Shown here piece by piece: positions 53,639-63,504 of a stretch of DNA of 64,000 nt. The notes beneath the pieces are model-generated. The model had not been told where the DNA came from. It saw only the letters and a list, made by a program, of their open reading frames with translations, and searched no databases. Numbering within the stretch: the stretch's first letter is position 1; each line of letters starts with the position of its first letter. The DNA comes from DATAVB01 sp036267955 (GTDB lineage: Bacteria > Actinomycetota > Actinomycetes > Mycobacteriales > QHCD01), in NCBI GenBank assembly GCA_036267955.1, contig DATAVB010000118.1, positions 1 through 64,000 of the forward strand, given 5' to 3'. A program made the position numbers and the translations under genes.

Positions 53639-54496
53639 GTGACCGCCGGTGAGCAGCTCGGCCTGGCCGGGATGCCGACCAGACTCTTCTCCGCGACGCC
53701 GTCCAAGTTGGCGTCCTACGACACCTGTCCGCGTCGCTACCGGATGACCTATGTCGATCGGCCGACCCTGCCCAGGGGTGGGCCGTGGGCGCACAACTCG
53801 GTCGGTGCCGCAGTGCACGCGGCGCTGAAACGGTGGTGGGATCTCCCGGCGTCCCGGCGTACGCCGGAGGCGGCCGGCAACGAGGTCGAGGCCGGCTGGA
53901 GTGACGAGGGTTTCCGGGACTCCGAGCAGTCGGCCGAATTTCGAGCGCTGGCCCGGCGCTGGGTCGAGGGCTATGTCGGCACGCTCGATCCGGCCGACGA
54001 GCCGCTCGGCGTCGAGCGCAATGTGGCCGCCACGACCGAGCGGTTGGCGATCTCCGGCCGGGCCGACCGGATCGACGAGCGGGACGGCGAGCTGGTGATC
54101 GTCGACTACAAGACGGGCCGCCGGCCGCTGAGCGAGGATGACGCCCGGTCGTCCCAGGCACTGGCGTTCTACGTGCTCGGTGCGCGCCGGACCCTGCACC
54201 GGCCCTGCACCCGGGTCGAGCTGCACCACCTGCCCACCGGCACCGTGCACGGTTGGACCCACACCGAGGCGAGTCTGGCCCGGCAGGTGACCCGGGCCGA
54301 GGCGACCGCCGACGACATTATCGTCGCCACTGACACGCTGCAGGCCGGCGCGAATCCGGACGACGTCTTCCCGCCACGGCCGGGCCCGATGTGCAGCTGG
54401 TGCGACGTGCGCCGGCACTGTCCCGACGGGCAACAGGCGGCGCCGGAGCTGGAACGCTGGTCCGGACTGGCCGAGCTGGAACGGCAACAGGGCTGA
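53639..54496 (+). CDS. PD-(D/E)XK nuclease, RecB/Cas4-like
   Basis: The 285-aa protein has the nuclease core GRADRIDERDGELVIVDYKT with the metal-binding Asp and Asp-x-Lys. An N-terminal Cys in SYDTCPRRYRM and three C-terminal Cys in CSWCDVRRHC make a likely 4Fe-4S cluster, as in AddB, Cas4 and RecB-family exonucleases. No helicase domain or CRISPR genes are near. Similar stand-alone genes are common in actinobacteria and probably act in DNA end processing. GTG 53639. Confidence 0.88.
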   Translation: MTAGEQLGLAGMPTRLFSATPSKLASYDTCPRRYRMTYVDRPTLPRGGPWAHNSVGAAVHAALKRWWDLPASRRTPEAAGNEVEAGWSDEGFRDSEQSAEFRALARRWVEGYVGTLDPADEPLGVERNVAATTERLAISGRADRIDERDGELVIVDYKTGRRPLSEDDARSSQALAFYVLGARRTLHRPCTRVELHHLPTGTVHGWTHTEASLARQVTRAEATADDIIVATDTLQAGANPDDVFPPRPGPMCSWCDVRRHCPDGQQAAPELERWSGLAELERQQG

Positions 54497-54510
54497 GGTT
54501 GAACGCCCGA

Positions 54511-55587
54511 TCAGACGGCTGACGCGCTGGATTCCCGGATCACCAGCTCGGGGTGGAAGACCTGCTGCTGGTGATGGGTGTGCGGCTCGGAGAGCAACAG
54601 CTCGGCGGCCGCCTGACCCAGTTGGTATTTCGGCTGCCGGACCGAGGTCAGCGGAGTGGAGAGCATCGCCGCGAACTCGACGTCGTCGTAGCCGACCACC
54701 GCCATGTCGCCGGGCACCGACAGCCCACGGCGCAGCAGACCGCGCAGCACACCCAGCGCGGTCACGTCGTTGACGCAGAAGATTGCAGTCGGCCGCGGCG
54801 CACCGGAGTCGAGCATCGTGTAGAGCGCCGCCTCGCCGCCCTCGGCGTTCAATGTATGAGTGGTGATCTCCTGGACGACCTTGTCCGGCTCCAGGCCGGC
54901 CGCCCGGACCGCCTTGCGCAGGCCGCGGCGCCGATCGGCGCACTGCCGGGTCGCCCGGGGCCCGTTGATGAAGCCGATCCGGCGGTGACCGCGCTCGAGC
55001 AGGTGCCGGCCGGCGAGCTCGCCGCCGTGCACGTCGTCCACGGCGACCGAACACAGATCGCTGGTGGGACTGGTGCGGTCAAGCAGCACGACCGTGGTGC
55101 CGAGCTTCTGCAGCCGCTCCAGCCGGGAGACGTCCCGGGTGGCCGGGGTGATGAGCAGCCCGCGTACCCGCTGTTCCTCCAGCACGCCGAGGTAATGCGA
55201 TTCCTTGTCGGTGGAGTCGTCGGAGCTGCACAGCACCAGCAGGCAGTTGGCCTCCCGCAGCCGGTCCTCGATGCCGCGGGTGACCTCGGTGAAGAACGGG
55301 TTGGCCACGTCGAGCACGATCGCGCCGACCGCACGGCTCTTGCCGGCACGCAGCTGGCGGGCCGAGCCGTTGCGGACGAAGCCGAGATCCTCGATCGCCC
55401 GCAGCACCCGGTCCCGGGTGCCCTCGGCGACCAGTTCGGGGTTGTTCAGAACGTTGGACACCGTGCCGACGGAGACGCCGGCCAGCAACGCCACGTCACG
55501 GATGCTGCGCCGCCGCACCGTTGTCGTGCTGCGGTGGGGCGCAGGTCCGCCGGTGGCGGCTGCGGTCGGATTGAGCGGTCTGGTCAC
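54511..55587 (-). CDS. LacI-family transcriptional regulator
   Basis: The 358-aa repressor has a helix-turn-helix (~26-46; IRDVALLAGVSVGTVSNVLN) and hinge (RNGSARQLRAGKS). A periplasmic-binding-like sensor domain follows (VGAIVLDVANPFFTEVTRG, GYDDVEFAAMLSTPLTSVRQ). It is divergent from a GH78 rhamnosidase, so its ligand is probably rhamnose or a rhamnoside. GTG 55587 leaves a ~25-residue polar tail before the helix-turn-helix; upstream in-frame starts would add an unlikely leader. Operator-like sequences lie at 55751-55779. Confidence 0.88.
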   Translation of the reverse strand: MTRPLNPTAAATGGPAPHRSTTTVRRRSIRDVALLAGVSVGTVSNVLNNPELVAEGTRDRVLRAIEDLGFVRNGSARQLRAGKSRAVGAIVLDVANPFFTEVTRGIEDRLREANCLLVLCSSDDSTDKESHYLGVLEEQRVRGLLITPATRDVSRLERLQKLGTTVVLLDRTSPTSDLCSVAVDDVHGGELAGRHLLERGHRRIGFINGPRATRQCADRRRGLRKAVRAAGLEPDKVVQEITTHTLNAEGGEAALYTMLDSGAPRPTAIFCVNDVTALGVLRGLLRRGLSVPGDMAVVGYDDVEFAAMLSTPLTSVRQPKYQLGQAAAELLLSEPHTHHQQQVFHPELVIRESSASAV

Positions 55588-55893
55588 GGTTGTCGCCTCG
55601 TCGTTGGGGCTGCAATGCTGTCTGCACGCTAGTACGTCCCGGATACCGACCGGTACGCGCTGGCCGGGGCCGGTCGCGCCGGATGATGGCCGGAGTCGGG
55701 CAGGAGCCGTTGACACGGCGGAGAACGCAACCATAGGGTACCGACGATCTTGAAAGGTTTCAGCGCTGTGTTTCAGCGCAGCGTTTATCGCCGATGCCGC
55801 CCGGGAGTGTGCTGACCACGCCGCCCACCGACGAGAGGCGGGCCCGGCCGTTTCCTCGATGTCGGTGATTCATCCGATCCCTGGAGGACCGCT
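55588..55893. promoter_or_regulatory. Divergent promoter region with LacI-type operator
   Basis: The 12-bp dyad TGAAAGGTTTCA at 55751-55762 matches the general LacI-family operator shape. GTTTCAGCGC is repeated at 55757-55766 and 55770-55779. The site lies about 130 nt before the rhamnosidase start, in position to act on that promoter. Nothing else was seen in this gap. Confidence 0.55.
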
Positions 55894-58800
55894 GTGCCCG
55901 CACCGGCCGTACTCACCGCAGTCGATCTGCGTACCGAGAGCCGAACCGATCCGCTGGGCCTGGACGAGCCGGCGCCGCAGCTGTCCTGGAAGCTGACCGG
56001 TTCCGGCCGGGCCCGCAGCCAGCGCGGCTATCACATCGTGGTCGCTGCCGAGCACGACCCGATCGGCACGGACGCGGCGATCGTCTGGGATACCGGCCAG
56101 GTCGCCTCGGCCGACAGCTCCGGCATCGGCTATGCCGGGCCGGCGCTGAAGGCCCGGACGCGGTATCTCTGGCGGGTCCGGATCACCGACGAACACGATC
56201 AGGTCTCGGGCTGGTCCGCACTGGCCAGCTTCGAGACCGGCCTGCTGTCCGAGCCGGACTGGTCGGCTGGCTGGATCGCCGCGGCCAACGAAATCGAGCC
56301 GCCGGTCGTGTCGCTCGAGACGGCGCGGTCCTCGCCGGCGCTGCGCCGGATTTGGGTCGCGGCACCGGACCAGGCCACGCACCGCGCGGCCCGGGCCCGG
56401 ATCTCCTTCGCCGTTCCGCCGGGCGCCCGACTGCTTGGTGCCGCTCTGACCGTCGGCGGCGCCGGCGAGTTGACCGTCACGCTCAACGGCGCCGTGGTGC
56501 CGGCCGTGGGTGACGTCCTGGCCGCAGTACGTACCGGGGAGAACGTGCTGGCCGTCAGCGCCGAACTGGGCGACGGCGATCCGGTCGGGTTCGTCGGCCG
56601 GTTGGAGGTCTGGCTGGAGAGCCAGCGTTCGATCACGGTGGACACCGACGCCAAGTGGCGGGCGGTGCCCGACGCCGACGCGGGTTGGGAATTGCCCGGG
56701 TTCGACGACGAGTCGTGGCCGCTGGCGGAGACCGTCGGCACGCACGGCGCCCCGCCCCGCGGCCGGGAGGCGGCGAGTTATCGGCCGAGCCCTTATCTGC
56801 GCCGGGAATTCACCGTCGAGAAACCGGTCCGGCGGGCCCGGGTGTATTCCACCGCGCTCGGCATCTACCAATTGCAATTGAATGGCGCGAAGGTCGGCGT
56901 CGATCACCTCTCACCCGGCTGGACCGACTATGCCAAGCGGGTTCCGTACCAGACCTACGACGTCACCGAATCCCTGACGCAGGGGCCGAATGTGATCGGC
57001 GCGATTCTCGCGGACGGTTGGTACGCCGGAAACATCTGCTGGTTCGGACAGTTCCAGTACGGCCGCAGCAGGATGTTGCGGGCACAGCTGGAGATCGAGT
57101 ACGAGGACGGCAGCCGTTCCGTCGTCGAGACCGACGAGCAGTGGACCGCCGGCACCGGTGGCCTGCAGTACGCGGACCTGCAGAACGGCGTGGTCGATGA
57201 CGCGCGGCTGGAGCCGGCCGGCTGGTCGAATCCGGGGTTCGCCGGCGAATTTGGCGCGGTCACGGTCGAATCGCCGACACACGGCCCGTTGGAGGCTGAG
57301 GTGGCGCCACCGGTCCGGGTGAAGGTCGAGCTGCCGGCACTCTCGGTGGAGCACCGCGGCGATGGTCGGATCTTCGTCGACTTCGGGCAGAACCTGGTCG
57401 GTTGGGTGCGGTTGCGGGTCACCGGGTCCGCCGGCCAGCGGCTGATTCTGCGACACGCGGAAAAGCTGCAGGCCGACAACGAACTCTACACGATCGCGTT
57501 GCGCAGTGCGTCCGCGACGGACGAGTACGTGCTGCGCGGTGATCCCGACGGCGAGGTGTTCGAGCCGCGATTCACGGTGCACGGATTCCGTTATCTGGAG
57601 ATCACCGGATTTCCAGGTGAATTGAAGGCGGAAGATGTCATCGCGCTGGTGGCATTCGCGGATATGGAACAGACTGGTGATTTCCGCTGTTCACATCAGC
57701 CGCTGGAGAAATTGCAACAGAACATTGTCTGGGGTCAGCGCGGCAATTTCCTGTCCGTGCCGACCGACTGCCCGCAGCGCGACGAGCGGCTCGGCTGGAC
57801 CGGTGACGCGCAGGTATTCGCCGGGACATCCGCATTCAATTACGACGTGCGCGGATTCTTCCGTAAATGGCTGACCGATCTGATCGATGCGCAGCGGCCG
57901 AACGGCGCGGTCACACATGTCGCGCCGGATGTGCTCACACCGGGGGCGGCGCTGCGCAACCCGGCCGCCAGCTCGACCGCCGAGGCCGGGGGAGCGGGCT
58001 GGGGAGACGCGATCGAGATCATCCCGATCGCGCTGCACCGCGTTTTCGGCGACCCCCGTTTTGTCGCCGAAACCTACACCGCCACCTGCCACTGGCTGAC
58101 CTATCTGGAGCGCACCAGCGTCGACCTCATCCGGGAGAATCCGGTCTTCGGCGACTGGCTCGCGATCGCCAACACACCGGGCGATCTGGTGGCCACCGCG
58201 TTCTTCGCTTTCGCCGCGAAACTCGCCGCGGAGTCCGCGCGGCTGCTGGACCGGGACACCGAGGCGGACCGCTGGGACGAGCTGTTCGGCCGGGTACGCA
58301 AGGCTTTCCGGGCCCGTTTCGTCGAGGGTGGCGGTCGGGTCGTCGGCGGATCGCAGACGGCGTACGTGCTGGCGCTGCATTTCGGCCTGCTCGACGCGGA
58401 CGAGATTCCGCGGGCCGCGGCGCATCTGGTCACGGAGCTGGAATCGCGGAACTGGCACCTGACAACGGGATTCCTCGGCACCCCGTACCTGCTCTCCGCG
58501 CTGTCCGAGGCCGGGCACCTCGATGCGGCGTATCTCCTGCTATTGCAGGACACCTTCCCGTCCTGGCTCTACCCGGTGGTGCACGGCGACGCCACCACGA
58601 TCTGGGAGCGCTGGGATTCCTGGAGCGACTCGCGTGGCTTCCAGGACCCGGGAATGACGTCTTTCAACCACTACGCGTACGGCGCGGTCGGGGACTGGAT
58701 CTACCGCAATGTCGGCGGAATCGCCGATGCGGCGCCCGGCTACCGGGAGTCCCTGATCCGGCCGCGGCCGGGCGGCGGGCTGTCCTGGGCCCGCACCTCG

Positions 58801-59061
58801 TACGAGTCGGTGTACGGCCGGATCGCCACCTCGTGGCAGCAGGACGGTTCGGAGTTCAGCCTCGAGGTGACCATTCCGCCGAACACCACCGCGGAGGTGT
58901 GGGTGCCGACCTCCGATCCCGGTTCGATCCGGGAATCCGGGGCCGATCCGGCCGAGGCCGCGGGTGTCACCCGGGACCGGGAGGTCGACGGAGCGGTCGT
59001 CTACCGGGTCGGGTCGGGTCAGTATATGTTTCGGTCCGCGCATAGTGATAGCGGAGTGTAA
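55894..59061 (+). CDS. Alpha-L-rhamnosidase, GH78
   Basis: Removes terminal alpha-L-rhamnose from glycosides and polysaccharides. The 1055-aa protein has the GH78 layout: fibronectin-like domain (~5-110), N-terminal beta domains (~120-470), a (alpha/alpha)6 catalytic barrel (~510-900) and a C-terminal beta domain. The catalytic motif DCPQRDERLGWTGD begins at Asp625; Glu631 is the likely general acid. WERWDSWSDSRGFQDPG and FNHYAYGAVGDW are in the second catalytic region. No signal peptide is present, so it is intracellular and probably works on imported oligosaccharides. GGAGG precedes GTG 55894. Confidence 0.95.
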   Translation: MPAPAVLTAVDLRTESRTDPLGLDEPAPQLSWKLTGSGRARSQRGYHIVVAAEHDPIGTDAAIVWDTGQVASADSSGIGYAGPALKARTRYLWRVRITDEHDQVSGWSALASFETGLLSEPDWSAGWIAAANEIEPPVVSLETARSSPALRRIWVAAPDQATHRAARARISFAVPPGARLLGAALTVGGAGELTVTLNGAVVPAVGDVLAAVRTGENVLAVSAELGDGDPVGFVGRLEVWLESQRSITVDTDAKWRAVPDADAGWELPGFDDESWPLAETVGTHGAPPRGREAASYRPSPYLRREFTVEKPVRRARVYSTALGIYQLQLNGAKVGVDHLSPGWTDYAKRVPYQTYDVTESLTQGPNVIGAILADGWYAGNICWFGQFQYGRSRMLRAQLEIEYEDGSRSVVETDEQWTAGTGGLQYADLQNGVVDDARLEPAGWSNPGFAGEFGAVTVESPTHGPLEAEVAPPVRVKVELPALSVEHRGDGRIFVDFGQNLVGWVRLRVTGSAGQRLILRHAEKLQADNELYTIALRSASATDEYVLRGDPDGEVFEPRFTVHGFRYLEITGFPGELKAEDVIALVAFADMEQTGDFRCSHQPLEKLQQNIVWGQRGNFLSVPTDCPQRDERLGWTGDAQVFAGTSAFNYDVRGFFRKWLTDLIDAQRPNGAVTHVAPDVLTPGAALRNPAASSTAEAGGAGWGDAIEIIPIALHRVFGDPRFVAETYTATCHWLTYLERTSVDLIRENPVFGDWLAIANTPGDLVATAFFAFAAKLAAESARLLDRDTEADRWDELFGRVRKAFRARFVEGGGRVVGGSQTAYVLALHFGLLDADEIPRAAAHLVTELESRNWHLTTGFLGTPYLLSALSEAGHLDAAYLLLLQDTFPSWLYPVVHGDATTIWERWDSWSDSRGFQDPGMTSFNHYAYGAVGDWIYRNVGGIADAAPGYRESLIRPRPGGGLSWARTSYESVYGRIATSWQQDGSEFSLEVTIPPNTTAEVWVPTSDPGSIRESGADPAEAAGVTRDREVDGAVVYRVGSGQYMFRSAHSDSGV

Positions 59062-59125
59062 AGAATACGTTGCTCTCTGTAAGGAATCGGTAGCGCTTGT
59101 CCGGGGACCATGAGAGGGTCTACGG

Positions 59126-59698
59126 ATGAACGAAAAGCACCTGCAACTCTGCTCGAGCCCTGAGTGGGCGGAAATGATCGAGCACGAGGCGATCCCATGG
59201 GTTCTGGAGGGGGTCGACCTCGGCGATGACCTGATCGAGGTCGGTCCGGGGCCGGGTGCGGCCACCGATGTGCTGCGACATCGGGTCCGCCAGTTGACGG
59301 CGGTCGAGTACGACGAGAAGATCGCCGCCGCCCTGGCGGCGCGAATGGCCGGCACCAACGTCGACGTGGTGCGGGCCGATGCCACCGCGCTGCCGTTCGC
59401 CGACGCCAGGTTCAGCGGTGCGGCCTCCTTCACGATGCTGCATCACGTGCCGACCGAAGACCTGCAGGACAAGCTTTTCACCGAATTGGCCCGGGTGTTG
59501 CGGCCGGGCGCGGCCCTTGCCGGCTCGGACAGCCTGGACAGTCCCGGTTTCCGCGAGTTGCACGAGAACGACGTCTGCATGCCGTTGAATCCGGCCACCC
59601 TTGCCGGTCGGCTGCACGACGCCGGATTCGCCGAGGTGGATGTGGAAACCCACGACGTCGGGGCAATCCGGTTCGTCGCCCGGACCCGAGCCCGCTAA
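59126..59698 (+). CDS. Class I SAM-dependent methyltransferase
   Basis: A 190-aa protein with motif I LIEVGPGPGAATDVL, AVEYDEKIAAAL, VVRADATALPFADARFSGA and MLHHVP. It resembles small ubiE-like methyltransferases. AGAGGG lies 7 nt before ATG 59126. Same strand as the rhamnosidase but 64 nt away; substrate unknown. It ends at a palindromic terminator. Confidence 0.8.
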   Translation: MNEKHLQLCSSPEWAEMIEHEAIPWVLEGVDLGDDLIEVGPGPGAATDVLRHRVRQLTAVEYDEKIAAALAARMAGTNVDVVRADATALPFADARFSGAASFTMLHHVPTEDLQDKLFTELARVLRPGAALAGSDSLDSPGFRELHENDVCMPLNPATLAGRLHDAGFAEVDVETHDVGAIRFVARTRAR

Positions 59699-59712
59699 CC
59701 CTGCTTATAGAA

Positions 59713-59753
59713 GATCGACACCGGTTAATGGCAGCCATTAACCGGTGTCGATC
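59713..59753. terminator. 20-bp perfect palindromic repeat between convergent genes
   Basis: Arms 59713-59732 and 59734-59753 are perfect reverse complements separated by a single base. It lies between the methyltransferase and ABC exporter ends and probably terminates both. Confidence 0.75.
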
Positions 59754-59763
59754 ATGGAACGGG

Positions 59764-62700
59764 TCAGGCGGCCTGCTTCTGCATCCGCTCGCCGATGATG
59801 TGTCCATCGTGGACAGTCACGACCCGGTCGACCCACTGCAGTGATTGCGGGCGGTGGGCGATGACGATCGTTGTACGACCCGCGGAGACGATTCGCATCG
59901 CGCGGTTGACCTGCCCCTCACTGGCCAGGTCCAGGTTGGACGTGGCCTCGTCGAGGATCAGGATCGACGGGTCCACCAGCAACGCCCGCGCCAGGCAGAG
60001 CAGCTGACGCTGACCCGCCGACAGGGACCGGCCGCGTTCCTGCACCACGTGCAGGTAGCCACCGTCGAGCTGGGTGATGAATTCGTGCGCGCCGACCGCC
60101 CGGGCCGCCGCCTCCACCATCGCATCGGTGGCATCCGCCCGGCCGTACGCGATGTTGTCGCGAATGGTGCGGGAGAACAGGAACGGCTCCTGCGGCACAT
60201 ATCCGAGCTGCCGCCGGAACGACACCAGGTCGAACGAGGGCAGCGGTGCCCCGTCGATGAGGACCTGACCGCCGGTCGGGTCGTAGAACCGGGTCATCAA
60301 TTTCGCGATGGTCGACTTCCCCGCTCCGGTCTGCCCGACGAACGCGACCCGCTGCCCGGCCGGGATCTCCAGGTCGACCGTCTTCAGTGCCGGCGCCCGG
60401 ACACCCGCGTACTGCAACGTCACGCCCTGCAGCGTGATGTCGCCACGCAACCGGTCGGGCTGCTCCGCGTCCGCGGAATCCGGCGTCGAGGTCGTCTGGG
60501 CCAGCACGCTCTTGATCCGGGACAGCCCGACCTTGGCCCGCTGGTAGACGTCGAAGACCGCCGACAGCTGCTGGATCGGCGCGAACACCTGAGCCAGATA
60601 CAGCAGGAAGGCCAGCAGTCCGCCGATCGCCAGGGAGCCGTTTCCGACCAACCGGCTACCGGCCAGCAGGGTCGCGGCGATCGCCAGCACGGACAGCAGG
60701 TCGATGATCGAGACGTACATCGAGGTCGTACGCAGCGCCGAATCGCTCTCGTACCGCTGCTCGTCGGCCAGCTTCCGGTAGCGGTCGAGGTTGACGCCTT
60801 CGCGGGTGAAGGCCTGGGTGACCCGGACACCCGCGATGCTCTCCTGCAGTACGGAGTTCATCGCCGACATCTTCTCCCGCGCCCGGTCGTACGCCGGTCC
60901 GGCGGTGCGCCGGTACCAGACGGTCGCGATCGCGGCCGGCGGGACGACGCAGAGCACGACCAGGGCCAGTTCGACGTTGAGGAGGAACAGCACCAGCGCC
61001 ATGCCGATGCAGGTGGCCACCGCGACCAGGGCGTTGATCAGACCGACCTGGAAGAGCTGCGACACCGTGTCGACGTCGCTGGTCATCCGGGTCATGATCC
61101 GGCCGGCCTGGGTGCGGTCGTAGAAATCGACGCCGAGCTTCTGCAGGTGGGCGAAGATCCGCACCCGGAGCGCGAACAGCAGCCGCTCGGTGGTCCGGGA
61201 CGTCCACAGGGTGGTGATCCACAGATCCCACCAGTCGATCAACGCGACCCCGAGATAGGCGGCACACGCGATGATCAGCACCTTGCTGGAGTGCGACACC
61301 AGTGCGGCGTCGACCCCATCGCGGACCAGCAGCGGCCCGACCAGCGCGGCGACCGCGTCGATCAGGACGAGCAGCAGCCCGATCACCAACGGCTTCCAGT
61401 GCGGCCGCAGGAACGTGGTCAGCCGGAAGCCTTCGCTCTCGGCCGCCTCGTTCTGCGGGTCGATCTGCGGCGCGTCGATGATCGGCGGCAGCCCGCGCAC
61501 CGCGGCCAGCAGCTCCGGCGTCGGCGGGTCGCCGAACGTCGGGACGTTGTCCGGGTCGACCGGTTGCCACGCCTCGGCGGTGACCTCCTCGACCTGCTCC
61601 ATCGAACCGGAGTGCGCCGAGTCGTCGCCGGCCTCGCCGAAGAGGCGGTCGTAGAGTGGCGACGTCGCGAGGAGGTCGTCGTGCGTTCCCTCGCCGACCA
61701 CCCGGCCCTCGTCGAGCAGGATGACCCGGTCGGCCAGCCGTACGGTCGACTCCCGGTAGGCCACGATGATCGTGGTCCGGCCGGAGATCATCGCGGTCAG
61801 GTTGTCGTGGATCTCCTTCTCCACCCGGACGTCCACCGCGGAGGTGGCGTCGTCCAGGATCAGGACGTCCGGGTCGGCCAGCAGCGCCCGGGCCAGCGCG
61901 ATGCGCTGGCGCTGACCACCGGAGAGGGCCAGGCCCTCTTCGCCGACCTGGGTCTCATAGCCGTCCGGCAGCGTGTCGACGAACTCGTCGATGGCCGCTG
62001 CGTGCGCCGCGGCCCGGATCTCATCGTCGGTGGCGTCCGGCTTCGCGTAAGCGATGTTGGCGGCGATCGTGTCGGAGAACAGGAAGCTGTTCTCGAAAAC
62101 GATGCCGGTCCGGGCCCGCAGCGTGCGGAGCTGCCAGTCGCGGACGTCGGTGCCCTCGATCCGCACCGACCCACCGCTCACCTCCCGCAGCCGCAGGATC
62201 AGCTGTAGTGCCGTGGACTTGCCGGCGCCGGACGGACCCACGATGGCGACCGTCTCACCGGCCCTGATGTCCATCGACAGGTTCTGCAGCACCGGCCGCT
62301 CGGACTCGGGATAGTGGAAGCTCACGTCGTCGAACCGCACGCCGCCACCGGTCCGCTCCGGCGCGACCGCGTCGGGACGCTCGGTCACCTTGGATTTCAG
62401 CGCCAGCAGCTCGGCGATCCGCTCCGCCCCGGAGCGGGCCAGCGGCCCCATCGTGACGATCATCGACAGGCCACGGGTGGAACCGGTGAGGTCGGCCAGG
62501 TAGCCGGCGAAGGCCAGGAACGTACCGATGGTGAGGTGCCCGTGCAACGCCAGCCAGCCACCCATCAGCAACACGCCGACCTGCCCGATCAGCGGTGCGG
62601 CCTGCAGGTGGGCCAGGAACGGCGCCCGGGTCCGGATGGCCCGCACCCGCGCCCCGAACATCGAGGTCAGCCGGTGTACGAAGCGGTCGAACTCGCCCTG

Positions 62701-63504
62701 CTCCTGGCCGAATCCCTTGACCACGCGTACGCCGGTGACGGCCTCTTCGACCACGGTCATCATCTCGGCCTCGCGCTGCTGGGAGTCCCAGCCGGCCGCG
62801 TAGACCTTCTTCTTCATCTTGCGGGTCAGGATGAAGACGATGACCAGCACGAAGGCGACCATCGCCGCCAGCTTGCCCGATAGCACGGCCATGATGCCGA
62901 CCGCGAAGACCACCTTCAGCAGGTTGCCGACCAGGATCGGCAGCCAGCTGACCATCTGCTGGACCAGCATCAGGTCGGAGTTGGCCCGGGAGACCAGCTG
63001 CCCGCTCTGCAGGTGGGCATGCCCGGCTGCGTCGAGCCGCTGCAGGTGGTCATAGAGGTCACTGCGCAGGTCGAACGCGACGCCGAGGGAGATCCGGCCG
63101 CCCTGGTAGCGCCAGATCGCGGCCGTGACGAACCGCGCCACGCCGAGGCCGACCAGTGCCAGGATCCACGGCACGAGCGGCGCGGTGTGCGCGAGGATCG
63201 AATCGTCGATGATGATCTTCTGAGCGAGGGGCGCGGCCACCACGGCGGCCATCCACAACACGGATGCCACGAGGGTGCCGATGACCTGGCCGCGGTAACG
63301 CCAGACGTACGGGGCGAGCCACCGCAGCCAGGCGTTCTTGTCGGTCCCAGTCGATGAGGCAGCAGTCGATGGGGCAGCAGGAGCGTGCCCGGCATCGTTG
63401 CCAGAAGAGGGTGTTGGAGCGGTCCGAGCAGCCGGCCGGCTTTCCGGCGCGGATACGGTGCTGGCAGGCTCCGCTATGCGGGCTCCGCTTCGCACGGATG
63501 TCAC
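59764..63504 (-). CDS. Fused heterodimer-type ABC exporter (TMD-NBD-TMD-NBD)
   Basis: The 1246-aa protein joins two ABC half-exporters. TMD1 is ~65-345, NBD1 ~375-625, a polar linker, TMD2 ~690-985 and NBD2 ~1000-1240. NBD1 has a normal P-loop (GPSGAGKST) and LSGGQRQ, but Asp552 replaces the catalytic Glu after Walker B (LILDDATS). Tyr583 replaces the switch His (IVAYRES). NBD2 has LILDEATS and IAHRPQS intact but signature LSAGQRQ. So the ATP site formed by NBD1 and the NBD2 signature is degenerate, as in asymmetric drug/lipid exporters. The first ~55 residues are Ala/Ser/Pro-rich and disordered. Start GTG 63504 with AGGAAG upstream. Substrate unknown. Confidence 0.92.
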   Translation of the reverse strand: MTSVRSGARIAEPASTVSAPESRPAARTAPTPSSGNDAGHAPAAPSTAASSTGTDKNAWLRWLAPYVWRYRGQVIGTLVASVLWMAAVVAAPLAQKIIIDDSILAHTAPLVPWILALVGLGVARFVTAAIWRYQGGRISLGVAFDLRSDLYDHLQRLDAAGHAHLQSGQLVSRANSDLMLVQQMVSWLPILVGNLLKVVFAVGIMAVLSGKLAAMVAFVLVIVFILTRKMKKKVYAAGWDSQQREAEMMTVVEEAVTGVRVVKGFGQEQGEFDRFVHRLTSMFGARVRAIRTRAPFLAHLQAAPLIGQVGVLLMGGWLALHGHLTIGTFLAFAGYLADLTGSTRGLSMIVTMGPLARSGAERIAELLALKSKVTERPDAVAPERTGGGVRFDDVSFHYPESERPVLQNLSMDIRAGETVAIVGPSGAGKSTALQLILRLREVSGGSVRIEGTDVRDWQLRTLRARTGIVFENSFLFSDTIAANIAYAKPDATDDEIRAAAHAAAIDEFVDTLPDGYETQVGEEGLALSGGQRQRIALARALLADPDVLILDDATSAVDVRVEKEIHDNLTAMISGRTTIIVAYRESTVRLADRVILLDEGRVVGEGTHDDLLATSPLYDRLFGEAGDDSAHSGSMEQVEEVTAEAWQPVDPDNVPTFGDPPTPELLAAVRGLPPIIDAPQIDPQNEAAESEGFRLTTFLRPHWKPLVIGLLLVLIDAVAALVGPLLVRDGVDAALVSHSSKVLIIACAAYLGVALIDWWDLWITTLWTSRTTERLLFALRVRIFAHLQKLGVDFYDRTQAGRIMTRMTSDVDTVSQLFQVGLINALVAVATCIGMALVLFLLNVELALVVLCVVPPAAIATVWYRRTAGPAYDRAREKMSAMNSVLQESIAGVRVTQAFTREGVNLDRYRKLADEQRYESDSALRTTSMYVSIIDLLSVLAIAATLLAGSRLVGNGSLAIGGLLAFLLYLAQVFAPIQQLSAVFDVYQRAKVGLSRIKSVLAQTTSTPDSADAEQPDRLRGDITLQGVTLQYAGVRAPALKTVDLEIPAGQRVAFVGQTGAGKSTIAKLMTRFYDPTGGQVLIDGAPLPSFDLVSFRRQLGYVPQEPFLFSRTIRDNIAYGRADATDAMVEAAARAVGAHEFITQLDGGYLHVVQERGRSLSAGQRQLLCLARALLVDPSILILDEATSNLDLASEGQVNRAMRIVSAGRTTIVIAHRPQSLQWVDRVVTVHDGHIIGERMQKQAA

